DNA of 64,000 bases from Pseudomonas putida (GCA_041879295.1 CP047152.1:749501-813500), one strand, 5' to 3'; positions 27,749-37,496 are shown, counted from the stretch's first letter. Notes: a model not told the origin generated them from the sequence alone. Numbers and translations are program-made.

Positions 27749-29248
27749 TCAGGCCATTTCGGCAGTGGTCACAGGCGTATGCGCGGTGCTTTTGCAACGC
27801 ACCCATCGCGGGCCCAAGGGGCCATACACGCCAGCAGGTTCAGGGAACAGGTTGAGCAACAGCAGGTACAGCACGCCAGCCAGCCCCAGCGTGACCGGCA
27901 GGCTCAGGTCGATGCCGCCCGCCAGGTCGCCCAGTGGGCCGACGAACTGCCCCGGCAGGTTGACGAAGCACAGGCCAACCGCCGCGCTGGGGATCCACGC
28001 CCCCATGCCGCGCCAGTTCCAACCGTGCAGGAACCAGTAGTGGCCACCACGCTGGCCGCGGGTGAACACCTGCAGGTCGTCGGCGTGGTAGAAGCCGCGG
28101 CGGGTAATCAGGCCAAGGATCATGATCACCATCCACGGGCTGGTGCAGGTAATGATCAGCACGGCAAAGGTCGATACGCTCTGCACGAGGTTGAAGGTGA
28201 AGCGGCCAATGAAGATGAAGCCGATCGCCAGCACGCCGATCAGCAGGGTGGCGCCGGCTCGGCTGAGCATGCGTGGGAACACGCTGGACATGTCCAGGCC
28301 GGTGCCATACAGCGCGGTGGTGCCGGTGGACATGCCGCCGATCACCGCAATCAGGCACACCGGCAGGAAGAACCAGCTTGGCGCTACCGCCAGCAGGCCG
28401 CCCACATAATTGTTGGCGGCGATGTAGTCCGGCGCCTGGGTGGCGACCAGGGTGGCCGTACACAGGCCGAACAGGAACGGAATCAGCGTCGCCCCCTGTG
28501 CCGCGATCACGGCCAGCATGATGCGCGCCTTGGGTGTTTCACGTGGAATGTAGCGCGACCAGTCACCCAGAAACGCACCGAACGACACCGGGTTGCTCAT
28601 GGCCAGGATCGCCGCGCCGACGAACGCAGCCCAGAAACCTGCCTGGCCAAGGTTGACGCTGCCTGCGTAGCCCGCATCGAAGGGCCCGGCAAAGGCGACG
28701 ATGCCTAGCAGGAACAGCAGGCTCGAGGCCCACACGGCAATCTTGTTGACCCACAGCATGAAGCGGAAGCCAAAGATGCATACCACCAGTACCAGCACCG
28801 CGAACAAGCCGTAGGCCAGGCCCAGGGTCAGGTCGGTCTCTGGCAGGCCGGCCAGGCGCTTGGCACCACCGACCAATGCATCGCCCGAGCTCCACACCGA
28901 AAGCGAGAAAAACGCCACCGCCGTGAGCAGCGACAGGAACGAGCCGACGATGCGCCCGTGTACGCCAAAGTGCGCGCCTGATGAAACGGCGTTGTTGGTG
29001 CCGTTAAGCGCGCCGAACAGCCCCATCGGGGCAAGGATCAGTGCGCCGATGCCAACGCCAAGCAGAATCGCCCACACACCGGCCTGGAATGACAACCCGA
29101 AAAGCACCGGGAAGCTGCCCAGTACGGCGGTAGCGAAGGTATTGGCACCGCCGAAGATCAGGCGGAACAGGTCCAGCGGGGAGGCGTCGCGTTGATCGGC
29201 GGGGATCTGTTCGACGCCGTTGGTCTCGATACCGGTCGAGTGGCTCAT
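27749..29248 (-). CDS. NCS1-family cytosine/purine permease-like transporter
   Basis: The 499-residue protein has 12 hydrophobic helices. The NCS1 patterns are FRLIFGGANTFATAVLGSFP near the N-terminus, GALNGTNNAVSSGAHFGVHG in the first third and MSNPVSFGAFLGDWSRYIP in the middle. It imports a nucleobase or related amide by cation symport. First gene of a two-gene operon with the aldehyde dehydrogenase. That pairing suggests catabolism of an amine or nucleobase-like compound rather than plain cytosine salvage. Confidence 0.87.
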   Translation of the reverse strand: MSHSTGIETNGVEQIPADQRDASPLDLFRLIFGGANTFATAVLGSFPVLFGLSFQAGVWAILLGVGIGALILAPMGLFGALNGTNNAVSSGAHFGVHGRIVGSFLSLLTAVAFFSLSVWSSGDALVGGAKRLAGLPETDLTLGLAYGLFAVLVLVVCIFGFRFMLWVNKIAVWASSLLFLLGIVAFAGPFDAGYAGSVNLGQAGFWAAFVGAAILAMSNPVSFGAFLGDWSRYIPRETPKARIMLAVIAAQGATLIPFLFGLCTATLVATQAPDYIAANNYVGGLLAVAPSWFFLPVCLIAVIGGMSTGTTALYGTGLDMSSVFPRMLSRAGATLLIGVLAIGFIFIGRFTFNLVQSVSTFAVLIITCTSPWMVIMILGLITRRGFYHADDLQVFTRGQRGGHYWFLHGWNWRGMGAWIPSAAVGLCFVNLPGQFVGPLGDLAGGIDLSLPVTLGLAGVLYLLLLNLFPEPAGVYGPLGPRWVRCKSTAHTPVTTAEMA

Positions 29249-29340
29249 GGTGGTGCTCCAGCGCGGTTGTTATAGCCAGCGCAGTGCGCGGGCCTTTTTG
29301 TGGGTGCGATGGCAGGGCGGCAGCGCCGCGTAAAAGGTGA

Positions 29341-29730
29341 TCAGGCCGGCGTTACGACCGACAGGTGCTCGTGGCAGGCCAGCCACTGTTCACCAAGGCG
29401 GCTGAAGACGATGGTCTCGCGCTCGCTCAACTGCTGCTCTTCACCGGCGATGCGGATACGCGTGGCCACATCGTGCATGAAAATAGCCACGTCGCCTTGC
29501 AGGCTTACATGGGCGTTGCCCGATTCGCAGGCAAGCACGGTAAAGCCCTCGGCCTGCCACTGGGCCCACAGCTCTTCATAGGCGCGACGCGACAGCAGCG
29601 GATACGGCAAGGTGTGAAACAGAAAGGTGGCGTCTTCGCTGAAGCAGGCGAAATAGCGGGCGGTGTCGTTGCTGGCGAACGCCGCGACGAGGTCGGCGGC
29701 AGCTTGCCGCACTTGGAGTGTCTGGTCCAC
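29341..29730 (-). CDS. SnoaL/NTF2-like protein
   Basis: The 129-residue protein starts at GTG 29730 (VDQTLQVRQAAADLV), chosen because GAGG sits about 9 bases before it and because the upstream 27 residues of the longer frame are not family-like. The pattern AFASNDTARYFACFSEDATF then SERETIVFSRLGEQWLACHEH matches DUF4440/SnoaL nuclear-transport-factor-2 folds. Function is unknown. It is likely in the same transcription direction as the permease operon. Confidence 0.75.
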   Translation of the reverse strand: MDQTLQVRQAAADLVAAFASNDTARYFACFSEDATFLFHTLPYPLLSRRAYEELWAQWQAEGFTVLACESGNAHVSLQGDVAIFMHDVATRIRIAGEEQQLSERETIVFSRLGEQWLACHEHLSVVTPA

Positions 29731-29940
29731 GGGAGTGGCCTCACGGTTTTTTGTGATTGTGGTGAAGCGATTCTGGTGGCGGTTGGCGAGGGGAAAAATC
29801 GCTGGCGGCAAATAATCAGTTCAGGAATTTGTGAAGTGATGGGGCACATGGCAGTACAGGCAAGCCGACTGACGGTCTCTCCCACCCTCCATCCTTGCCT
29901 ACGCTGATACTCCCAACCCGCTGAAGCAAGGAGATCCACT

Positions 29941-30561
29941 GTGACCTTCCAATACAAGCGTCTGGACAAGAACAACGCAGCCGTACTGCTGGTCGACCAC
30001 CAGACCGGCTTGCTCTCGCTGGTAAGGGATATCGACCCCGACCGCTTCAAGAACAACGTCTTGGCCCTGTCTGACCTGGCCAAATACTTCAAGCTGCCGA
30101 CCATCCTCACCACCAGTTTCGAGACGGGGCCCAACGGCCCGCTGGTGCCGGAGCTGAAAGAGCAGTTCCCTGATGCCCCTTACATTGCACGCCCGGGCAA
30201 CATCAACGCCTGGGACAACGAAGATTTCGTCAAAGCGGTAAAAGCCACCGGCAAGAAACAGCTGCTGATTGCTGGCGTGGTCACTGAAGTATGCGTGGCT
30301 TTCCCGGCCCTGTCGGCGTTGGAGGAGGGCTTCGAGGTATTCGTCGTCACCGACGCTTCTGGCACGTTCAACGAACTGACCCGTGATTCGGCCTGGCGAC
30401 GCATGGAGGCTGCCGGGGCGCAGCTGATGACCTGGTTCGGCGTGGCCTGCGAACTGCACCGTGACTGGCGCAACGACATCGAAGGGCTGGGTACCCTGTT
30501 CTCCAACCATATCCCGGACTACCGCAACCTGATGACCAGTTACAACAAGCTGGCCAAATAG
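29941..30561 (+). CDS. Isochorismatase-family hydrolase (YcaC-like)
   Basis: The 206-residue cysteine hydrolase starts at GTG 29941 behind AAGGAGA. The Asp-Lys-Cys triad is suggested by LLVDHQTGLL (Asp), VKATGKKQLLIAGVVTEVCV (Lys and Cys). It has length and pattern like YcaC, whose substrate is unsettled. It is divergent from the SnoaL-like gene and followed by a strong hairpin. Confidence 0.87.
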   Translation: MTFQYKRLDKNNAAVLLVDHQTGLLSLVRDIDPDRFKNNVLALSDLAKYFKLPTILTTSFETGPNGPLVPELKEQFPDAPYIARPGNINAWDNEDFVKAVKATGKKQLLIAGVVTEVCVAFPALSALEEGFEVFVVTDASGTFNELTRDSAWRRMEAAGAQLMTWFGVACELHRDWRNDIEGLGTLFSNHIPDYRNLMTSYNKLAK

Positions 30562-30569
30562 TGCCTCCC

Positions 30570-30590
30570 GGGGGCTGCACGACAGCCCCC
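30570..30590 (+). terminator. Hairpin after the isochorismatase-family gene
   Basis: GGGGGCTG-CACGA-CAGCCCCC is a perfect 8-bp GC stem 9 bases past the stop, with no U-run. Confidence 0.6.
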
Positions 30591-30667
30591 ACATCAATCT
30601 GCAAGCGAAGCGGCAAACTGGCATTAATCGACCATACTCACTCTTCATTCGCCTTCAGGAGCGTGTC

Positions 30668-31483
30668 ATGTCGAAGCCGTCCAGGAAGCCCTCCAAAAAA
30701 CAGCCAGAAAAGCTGGGCGGTAAGGCGTACGAAAAAGCGCTCAAGAACCTGCATGTAGAGTTGGTGAAGCTACAGGAGTGGGTGGTCGCCAAGGGCCTGA
30801 AGGTATGCATTGTCTTCGAAGGCCGCGATGGCGCCGGCAAGGGTGGCACCATCAAGGCCATTACCGAGCGTGTCAGCCCGCGGGTGTTTCGTGTAGTGGC
30901 GCTGCCCGCACCGACCGAGCGGGAAAAGACCCAGATGTACGTGCAGCGTTACCTGGGCCATCTGCCTGCGGCGGGTGAAGTGGTGATCTTCGATCGCAGT
31001 TGGTACAACCGTGCGGGCGTTGAGCGGGTAATGGGCTTTTGCTCTGGCGAGCAAGTGGACAGGTTTCTGACCGGAGTACCCGGGTTCGAAAGGGTCATGG
31101 TCGATTCAGGGATCATCCTCATCAAGTACTGGCTTGAAGTCAGCGCCGACGAGCAGACCCGGCGCCTGCAGGATCGCATCAACGACGGCCGCAAGCTGTG
31201 GAAGTTGTCACCGATGGACCTCAAGTCGTATAGCCGCTGGGATGAATACACCCAAGCGCGTGACGAAATGTTCCAGGCGTCGGATACCGCTTGGGCGCCG
31301 TGGTTCATGGCCAATTCCAACGACAAACGTCGCGCCCGGCTGAATATCATCAGCCATCTGCTCAGCCGTATTCCCTACAAGGATATAACCCGCGACCAGC
31401 ACGTGAAGCTGCCCAAACGCGGCAAGATCGGCAAGTACAAGGCGGTCGCCTACCCGTTCAAGTTCGTCGAAGAACGTTTCTGA
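30668..31483 (+). CDS. ppk2: Polyphosphate kinase 2 (PPK2), single domain
   Basis: The 271-residue enzyme transfers phosphate between polyphosphate and nucleoside diphosphates. Walker A is FEGRDGAGKGGTIK and Walker B is VVIFDRSWYNRAGVERVMG. The lid has RLQDRINDGRKLWKLSPMD. Length and motifs fit one-domain PPK2, class I by resemblance. A Lys-rich N-terminus precedes the domain. It is followed by the antiporter after 36 bases. Confidence 0.93.
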   Translation: MSKPSRKPSKKQPEKLGGKAYEKALKNLHVELVKLQEWVVAKGLKVCIVFEGRDGAGKGGTIKAITERVSPRVFRVVALPAPTEREKTQMYVQRYLGHLPAAGEVVIFDRSWYNRAGVERVMGFCSGEQVDRFLTGVPGFERVMVDSGIILIKYWLEVSADEQTRRLQDRINDGRKLWKLSPMDLKSYSRWDEYTQARDEMFQASDTAWAPWFMANSNDKRRARLNIISHLLSRIPYKDITRDQHVKLPKRGKIGKYKAVAYPFKFVEERF

Positions 31484-31519
31484 ACCCCTCCCTGCAGGGA
31501 GCTGCGAAGGTACGAGCTC

Positions 31520-32716
31520 ATGCCACATGACGGTAGCCTGTTGCAGGCGACGGTGGTATTCCTTTTGGCTGTGGTGCTTCTGGTACCGCTGGCGCAGCGT
31601 CTGAAAATGGGCGCAGTACCGGGATACCTCTTGGCGGGTATCTTGATTGGTCCGTCGGTGTTTGGCCTGCTCGGCAACCCGGACAACGTGGCGCGGCTGT
31701 CGGAAATGGGCGTGGTCATGCTGCTGTTCGTGATTGGCCTGGAGTTGTCCCCAAGGCGCCTGTGGACCATGCGTCGGGCGCTATTTGGCGTCGGCAGTTT
31801 GCAAGTGGGGCTGACCGCCGTGCTGCTTGGGCTACTGGCATTCTGGCTGTTCGACCAATCGAAACCCGCCGCCATCGTGCTGGGGCTGGGCCTGGCGCTG
31901 TCGTCCACCGCCTTTGGCTTGCAGGTACTGGCCGAGCGCAAGGACCTGGGCAAACCTCATGGCCGCCTGGCCGTGGCCATCCTGCTGTTCCAGGATATTG
32001 CCGCCATTCCCTTGATTGCCGTGGTGCCGCTGCTCGGTGGCGATGTCAGCACGGCTGACGAAGGTGCCTGGCCTTTGTTGGCTGTAGCTGTCGGCATTGG
32101 TGTGCTGATTGTTTTTGGCCGTTATCTGCTGACCCCGATATTCAAGTGGACGGTGGGTTCGGGCCTGCCTGAGCTGTCGACCGCCACGGCCTTGCTGGTC
32201 GTGCTGGGCACCGCTTGGTTGATGGAGCATGTGGGTGTGTCGATGGCGCTGGGGGCGTTTCTGGCCGGTGTGCTGATGGCCGAGTCGCCGTTCCGCCACG
32301 AACTGGAAACCCAGATCGAGCCGATCAAAGGCCTGCTGCTTGGATTGTTCTTCGTTGGCGTAGGTATGAGTGCCGACCTGCGTCTGCTGTTCGGCATGCC
32401 GCTGATGGTGCTGGGCCTCACCGTGCTGCTGGTGGCCATCAAGCTGCCCTTGCTGTATGGCCTGGGGCATACGGTCGGAGGGCTCAACCAGGCCCAGGCG
32501 TTATGCCTGGGCGTGGTGCTGGCTTCGGGCGGCGAGTTTGCCTTCGTGGTGTTCAAGCTGGCGCTGGAGCACCAGGTACTCACCCAACAGGTACACGACC
32601 TGCTGGTGCTGGCCATCACCTTGTCGATGGCGGTGGTGCCCTTGGTCATGATGGCCCTGGCGCGGCAGCTGCGCGATGACAGCCCTGTACAGGCATCCCC
32701 TGAAACGGGCCAGTGA
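31520..32716 (+). CDS. CPA2-family cation:proton antiporter without RCK domain
   Basis: The 398-residue membrane protein has about 12 helices and the KefB/KefC-type Na_H_Exchanger domain: VPGYLLAGILIGPSVFGLL and LSSTAFGLQVLAERKDLG, with LFQDIAAIPLIAV containing the ion-binding Asp. The cytoplasmic TrkA-N domain of KefB/C is absent, so nucleotide or glutathione gating is unlikely. It probably exchanges K+ or Na+ for protons. It shares direction and short spacing with ppk2. Confidence 0.9.
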   Translation: MPHDGSLLQATVVFLLAVVLLVPLAQRLKMGAVPGYLLAGILIGPSVFGLLGNPDNVARLSEMGVVMLLFVIGLELSPRRLWTMRRALFGVGSLQVGLTAVLLGLLAFWLFDQSKPAAIVLGLGLALSSTAFGLQVLAERKDLGKPHGRLAVAILLFQDIAAIPLIAVVPLLGGDVSTADEGAWPLLAVAVGIGVLIVFGRYLLTPIFKWTVGSGLPELSTATALLVVLGTAWLMEHVGVSMALGAFLAGVLMAESPFRHELETQIEPIKGLLLGLFFVGVGMSADLRLLFGMPLMVLGLTVLLVAIKLPLLYGLGHTVGGLNQAQALCLGVVLASGGEFAFVVFKLALEHQVLTQQVHDLLVLAITLSMAVVPLVMMALARQLRDDSPVQASPETGQ

Positions 32717-32756
32717 ATTGCGCCTTGCTGGCGCATTGGGTATCGGGAGGTGAGTC

Positions 32757-33854
32757 ATGCAGTCGAGTTTCAAGCTGGACAGCGCCCTTTCGCGGGGCTT
32801 GCTCGATGTGCTCATCAAGGCCGGTCTGGTGGCAGCCTTGGTGATCTTCGCCTTCCAGGTGTTTCAGCCGTTCCTGGAGTTGATGATGTGGGCGGTGATC
32901 CTGGCGGTTACGTTGTACCCATTGCATTGCCGTATCCAGCGCCGCACCGGGCTCAAGCAAGGCTATGTGGCGACGCTGGTGGTGCTATTGGTTCTGGTGC
33001 TGCTGTTGGTGCCTATCTACCTGGTGATGATGTCGATTGGCGAATCGGTAAACAGCCTGGTGACGCTGCTCAAGAGCGGCGCCTGGAGCGTGCCGGTCCC
33101 GCCTGATTCCGTGGCGACCTGGCCACTGATCGGGCCGAAGGTGCATGCGCTGTGGTTGGCGGCCTCCGAAAACATGGCCAGTGTACTGAACCAGTGGATG
33201 CCCCAGATCAAGGGGGCCGGGCTAACGGTGCTGGGCGCTGCGGCCAGCGCCGGCGGGGCCTTCCTGCTGTTCATCGGCGCGATCATCATTTCCGGGGTCA
33301 TCATGGCCTTCGGTGATCGCGGTGAAATCGCTGCGCAGCGTATCGCCATGCGGGTATCAGGCGAAGAGCGCGGTAAACCCTTGGCCACGCTGTGCACGGC
33401 CACCATTCGCGCGGTGGCGCAAGGGGTGATTGGCATTGCCTTCATCCAGATGTTGCTGATCGGTGTCGGCTTTGTCGTCAAAGGGGTTCCCGGTGCCGGG
33501 ATGCTGGCCATCGTCATCCTCATGCTGGGCATTGCACAGGCCCCGGCGACGCTGGTGACCTTGCCGGTGATCATTTATGTGTTCAACGCCGAAGGCTTCA
33601 CGGTGGCGACCATCATTTTTGCCGTCTACACCTTTGTCGCCGGCCTTGCCGACAACGTGCTCAAGCCGCTGCTGCTGGGACGCGGGGTCGATGTACCAAT
33701 GCCGGTGGTACTGATTGGCGCATTGGGCGGCATGGTGGTCAAAGGCATCATCGGCTTGTTCATCGGCCCGGTAATCCTCGGCGTGGCGTACGTGCTGTTC
33801 TGGCAATGGGTTGCGCTGCAGGTGCCGGAGCAACCGGCACCCCCTGCCGCCTGA
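32757..33854 (+). CDS. AI-2E-family transporter (YdiK/PerM-like)
   Basis: The 365-residue protein has eight or so membrane segments. Family features are VFQPFLELMMWAVILAVTLYP near the start and the C-terminal GLFIGPVILGVAYVLFW. A GALGGMVVKGIIG loop precedes the end. Substrates for this family are mostly unproven; an exporter role is inferred. The next gene, an outer-membrane factor, starts 4 bases after its stop, so it is part of the same transcript. Confidence 0.88.
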   Translation: MQSSFKLDSALSRGLLDVLIKAGLVAALVIFAFQVFQPFLELMMWAVILAVTLYPLHCRIQRRTGLKQGYVATLVVLLVLVLLLVPIYLVMMSIGESVNSLVTLLKSGAWSVPVPPDSVATWPLIGPKVHALWLAASENMASVLNQWMPQIKGAGLTVLGAAASAGGAFLLFIGAIIISGVIMAFGDRGEIAAQRIAMRVSGEERGKPLATLCTATIRAVAQGVIGIAFIQMLLIGVGFVVKGVPGAGMLAIVILMLGIAQAPATLVTLPVIIYVFNAEGFTVATIIFAVYTFVAGLADNVLKPLLLGRGVDVPMPVVLIGALGGMVVKGIIGLFIGPVILGVAYVLFWQWVALQVPEQPAPPAA

Positions 33855-33857
33855 GCC

Positions 33858-35372
33858 ATGCCCAACCGCTGCTATGGCCTGGGGCTGCTGATGGTGCTGG
33901 CCGGTTGCACTCAGGTTGGTCCGGATTTCGAGAAGCCCCAAGCACCGTGGCTGGACGGCTGGAGCACGCCAATGCTGGAGCAGGCAGGGCGCAGCGCGGC
34001 GGCGCCCGACCTGCGCCAGTGGTGGGCGGTGTTTGCCGACCCGACGCTGGACACGCTGATAGCCGAGGCCGACGCCAACAACACCAACCTGCGCGTGGCT
34101 GGCCTGCGTATCGCTGAAGCCCGTGCCCAGTTGGCCATCGTGCAGACCGGGCGTTATCCGCAGCTGCAGCAACTGAGTGCGCAAAGCCTGTACCTGAAGC
34201 AGAATCAGTCTGGTACGCCTTCGGCCCGTGATTCGGTGTTCTGGCAATCCAGCGTGGGCTTCGACATCGGCTGGGAAATTGACTTCTGGGGCCGCTTCAG
34301 TCGCGCCATCGAAAGCGCCGATGCCGTCTATTTCGCCTCCCAGGCCAACTACGCCGATGCCATGCTGCTGCTGCGTGCGCAAGTGGCCGACACCTACTTT
34401 GCCCTGCGTACCGCCGAGGCGCGGCTGGCTATCGCACAAGAGAACGCCAAGCGTCAGGCGCGTAGCCTGGAGATCACCGAGCGGTTGTTCCGCCACGGCG
34501 AAAATGACGAACTCGACTGGCAGCAGGCGCGTACTCAATACCTGGCGACTCTGGCCACCATTCCCGAGTTCGAGAACCAGCTCAACGCCCTGCGCAATGT
34601 GCTGTGTTCGCTGCTCGGCCGCCCGCCCGGGCCGCTGCCGCAACTGGAGGCCGGCCGTGGCCAACTGCCCTTGCCAGAGCGGGCAGTGTTGCAGGATGTA
34701 CCTGCCAGCCTGCTGCAGCGCCGCCCGGACATTCGCGCCGCCGAGCAGGCTGTGGCGGCACAGTCGGCGCTGGTCGGGGTGGCCGAGGCCGATCTTTATC
34801 CACAACTGAACTTGCTCGGCAGTATCGGCTGGACCTTTCTATCTGCCAATCATTTGCCCGACACCTTCGACCTGGCTGCTGGCCCAAGCCTGATCTGGAA
34901 CCCGTTCGACTATGGCCGGCGCAAGAACACCGTACGCGTGGAAGATGCCCGCTTGCAGCAACTGATCGAGTTGTACCAGCAGGGCGTGCGCGAAGCCGCC
35001 CGTGAGGCCGACGATGCAGCCAGCGGGCTGGTGCGCTCGCTGCAGAGTGCAACCATTCGCGACCAGGCCTCTCAGGCTGCGCAACGCTCGCTGAATCTGG
35101 CCAGCTCGCAGTACCGCGAAGGCTTCGCCGATTTTCAGCGGGTGCTCGATGCTCAGCAACTGCTGTTGCAGCAACAGGACGGTTACCTGGTCAGCCGTGG
35201 CAACGCAGTCAGCAGCCTGGTGACCTTGTACAAGGCCCTGGGTGGAGGTTGGGACGCCAGCCGCGCGCCGATCGACCCAGCCACCCGCCAACAAATGCAA
35301 CAACGCACCGACTGGGGCGAGTTGCTCGACGAGCCAGCCCCCACCGCGCATGCACAAGGTGAAACCGAATGA
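33858..35372 (+). CDS. Outer-membrane efflux lipoprotein (NodT/OMF family)
   Basis: The 504-residue outer-membrane channel has a lipoprotein signal (lipobox VLAGC, Cys at about residue 17). Two repeated OEP halves of long helices are visible (QWWAVFADPTLDTLIAEADANN, ..., ERAVLQDVPASLLQRRPDIR and a C-terminal ALGGGWD). It forms a trimeric duct with the HlyD-type adaptor encoded next, whose start overlaps its stop. Confidence 0.92.
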   Translation: MPNRCYGLGLLMVLAGCTQVGPDFEKPQAPWLDGWSTPMLEQAGRSAAAPDLRQWWAVFADPTLDTLIAEADANNTNLRVAGLRIAEARAQLAIVQTGRYPQLQQLSAQSLYLKQNQSGTPSARDSVFWQSSVGFDIGWEIDFWGRFSRAIESADAVYFASQANYADAMLLLRAQVADTYFALRTAEARLAIAQENAKRQARSLEITERLFRHGENDELDWQQARTQYLATLATIPEFENQLNALRNVLCSLLGRPPGPLPQLEAGRGQLPLPERAVLQDVPASLLQRRPDIRAAEQAVAAQSALVGVAEADLYPQLNLLGSIGWTFLSANHLPDTFDLAAGPSLIWNPFDYGRRKNTVRVEDARLQQLIELYQQGVREAAREADDAASGLVRSLQSATIRDQASQAAQRSLNLASSQYREGFADFQRVLDAQQLLLQQQDGYLVSRGNAVSSLVTLYKALGGGWDASRAPIDPATRQQMQQRTDWGELLDEPAPTAHAQGETE

Positions 35373-36466
35373 GCGACGCCACGCCAACGCCGCCCCCGTC
35401 AGCCCCGGATCGCGGCATGCGCTGGGTGCTGCTGCTGATTGCCATCAGCCTGCTCTGGTACTTGCTGGCTGACCGCTTTACGCCATATACCCAGCAAGCC
35501 CGCCTGCAGGCTTACGTGGTCCCGGTGGCCGCCGAAGTGGCCGGGCAGATCAAGCGTGTGGCCGTGGGCAACAACCAGGAGGTGCGGCAGGGCGATGTGC
35601 TGTTCGAACTCGATCAGGAGCAATACCGCATTGCCTTGGCCCGTGCCGAAGCCGACCTCGATACCGTGCGCCGGCAGATCGGGGCCAGTACCGCCGGCAT
35701 CGATTCGGCGCAGGCAGCGTTGTTGGCAGCCCAGGCCAATGAGCGCAAGGCGCGGCAGGATGCCGAGCGCCTTAAACGGTTGATTGACGAAGACCCCGGT
35801 ACGGTGTCGGTGCGCCGCCTGGAAGGCGCCCAGGCCAACCGCGACCAGGCCATCAGCCAAGTGGCGGCAGCCCGTGCTGAGGTGGAGCGCGCCCGTGAGC
35901 AGCAGGGCGGGGCACAGGAAGACAACGCCCAGCTGCGCAGTGCTGCGGCTAATGTGGAAAAGGCTCGCCTGGACCTTGCTCGTACCGTGGTGCGTGCCGA
36001 CGCGAACGGGCTGATCACCGACTTGCGCACAGACGTTGGCCATTATGTCGGGGCGGGTAGCCCGATGATGACCCTGATCAGTATCCATGACGTGTGGATA
36101 AGTGCCGACATGACCGAGAACAACCTCGGTCGCTTGCGCCCTGAAACCCCGGTGCTGGTGGTGCTCGATGCGCTACCTGGCACCGTGTTGAAGGGGCGCA
36201 TACGCAGCATTGGCTACGGCGTTAGCGTGGGGCAGAGCACGCCGCCGGGTACGCTGCCGACCGTGAAGAACAGCCGCGAATGGCTGCGTTCGGCGCAGCG
36301 TTTCCCGGTTATTGTGGAGCTGGAGCGCGACCAGCTTCAGGACAAGACCGTGCTGCGGGTCGGTGGTCAGGCCGAGGTCATGGCCCTGCCCAGCGAAGGT
36401 AACCCAATGAACCTGCTGGGCCGATTGTTCATGTGGCTGATGAGCTGGCTGTCGTATGCCTATTGA
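35369..36466 (+). CDS. HlyD/EmrA-type membrane-fusion adaptor
   Basis: The 365-residue adaptor has one N-terminal membrane helix (WVLLLIAISLLWYLLADRF). A biotinyl-lipoyl-like half (VVPVAAEVAGQIKRVAVGNN) is followed by a coiled-coil hairpin of about residues 85-200 and a C-terminal barrel. It connects the inner-membrane DUF2955 protein to the outer-membrane factor. It overlaps the OMF gene by 4 bases and the DUF2955 gene by 11, so all are coupled. Confidence 0.9.
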   Translation: MSDATPTPPPSAPDRGMRWVLLLIAISLLWYLLADRFTPYTQQARLQAYVVPVAAEVAGQIKRVAVGNNQEVRQGDVLFELDQEQYRIALARAEADLDTVRRQIGASTAGIDSAQAALLAAQANERKARQDAERLKRLIDEDPGTVSVRRLEGAQANRDQAISQVAAARAEVERAREQQGGAQEDNAQLRSAAANVEKARLDLARTVVRADANGLITDLRTDVGHYVGAGSPMMTLISIHDVWISADMTENNLGRLRPETPVLVVLDALPGTVLKGRIRSIGYGVSVGQSTPPGTLPTVKNSREWLRSAQRFPVIVELERDQLQDKTVLRVGGQAEVMALPSEGNPMNLLGRLFMWLMSWLSYAY

Positions 36467-37478
36467 ATTGCGCCGCCTGCGCGCACTGCGCCTGGCCTGG
36501 GGCGTGGCGCTGTGCCTGGCGGTGAGCTTTGGTATCGGCTTGCCGGTGCCGATCCTGGCGCCGGTGTTCGCGGTGCTGTTGCTGGCCATGCGCAGCCAGC
36601 CATTGCCCCTGCGCGCGGCGCCGGCCCTGGCGCTACTGGTGCTGCTCGCTTGCGGCAGCGGGTTGCTGCTGATTCCGTTGTTGCGCCATGCTCCGTTGGC
36701 CGGGGTGTTACTGGTCGGGGTGGGGGTTTTCCTGACCTTGCGCTATGCCCTGAAGGGCGGCAACGGCCTGCTGGCCAACCTGCTGGTGGTCGGCCTGACC
36801 ATGATCGCCGCTGCTGGCACCAGTGACTTCACCCTGGCACTGTCGGTGGTCGAAGCGCTGGCCAAAGGCATGCTGCTGGCAGTGCTGGGCACGTCGGTGG
36901 CGCATACGTTGTTCCCCGAACCTGCCAATGCGCCAGCACAGCCGGTGCCGCCGCTGCTGGGCAGCGAGCATGTCAGCTGGGTGGCGCTGCGTGCCACGCT
37001 GATCGTGATGCCGGCCTTTCTGCTGGCATTGATCGCCCCTGACCAGTACATGCCGTTGATCATGAAGGCCGTGAGCGTGGGGCAACAAGCCGGTGAAACC
37101 CGCGCGCGGCGCGCCAGCCGCGAGCTGATCGGTTCAACCTTGCTTGCCGGGGTGTTGGCGATAGTGCTGTGGGTGGCGCTGAGCCTGTTCGTTCACCTGT
37201 GGATGTTCTTCTTGTGGGTATTGCTGTTTGCCCTCTGGCAGGCTCGACGCCTGTACCAGGCGGTGCTGAGCCGGCAGGGCCCGGCGTACTGGGTCAGTTG
37301 CCTGACGACCATGCTGATCTTGCTGGGGCAGTCGGTGCAGGACAGTGCTGCCGGGCAGGATGTGTACAAGGCGTTTGCGGTGCGTATGGCGCTGTTTCTG
37401 GCGGTATCGGTGTATGCCAGCGGCATGTTGATCTGGATTGACCGACTTCGGAGTCGGCGCGGGCTTCTTAGCGGTTAA
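36456..37478 (+). CDS. DUF2955 inner-membrane efflux component (FUSC-like)
   Basis: The 340-residue protein has about 9 hydrophobic helices in two clusters (residues 10-150 and 170-330) around a soluble loop. It belongs with DUF2955/aromatic-acid exporter-type proteins related to fusaric-acid resistance. With the OMF and HlyD genes it completes a tripartite exporter for weak organic acids or aromatics (family inference). The start overlaps the adaptor gene. A degenerate REP and the SulP gene end follow. Confidence 0.82.
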   Translation: MPIELRRLRALRLAWGVALCLAVSFGIGLPVPILAPVFAVLLLAMRSQPLPLRAAPALALLVLLACGSGLLLIPLLRHAPLAGVLLVGVGVFLTLRYALKGGNGLLANLLVVGLTMIAAAGTSDFTLALSVVEALAKGMLLAVLGTSVAHTLFPEPANAPAQPVPPLLGSEHVSWVALRATLIVMPAFLLALIAPDQYMPLIMKAVSVGQQAGETRARRASRELIGSTLLAGVLAIVLWVALSLFVHLWMFFLWVLLFALWQARRLYQAVLSRQGPAYWVSCLTTMLILLGQSVQDSAAGQDVYKAFAVRMALFLAVSVYASGMLIWIDRLRSRRGLLSG

Positions 37479-37496
37479 GCCCGGCTCCCAGGGAAT

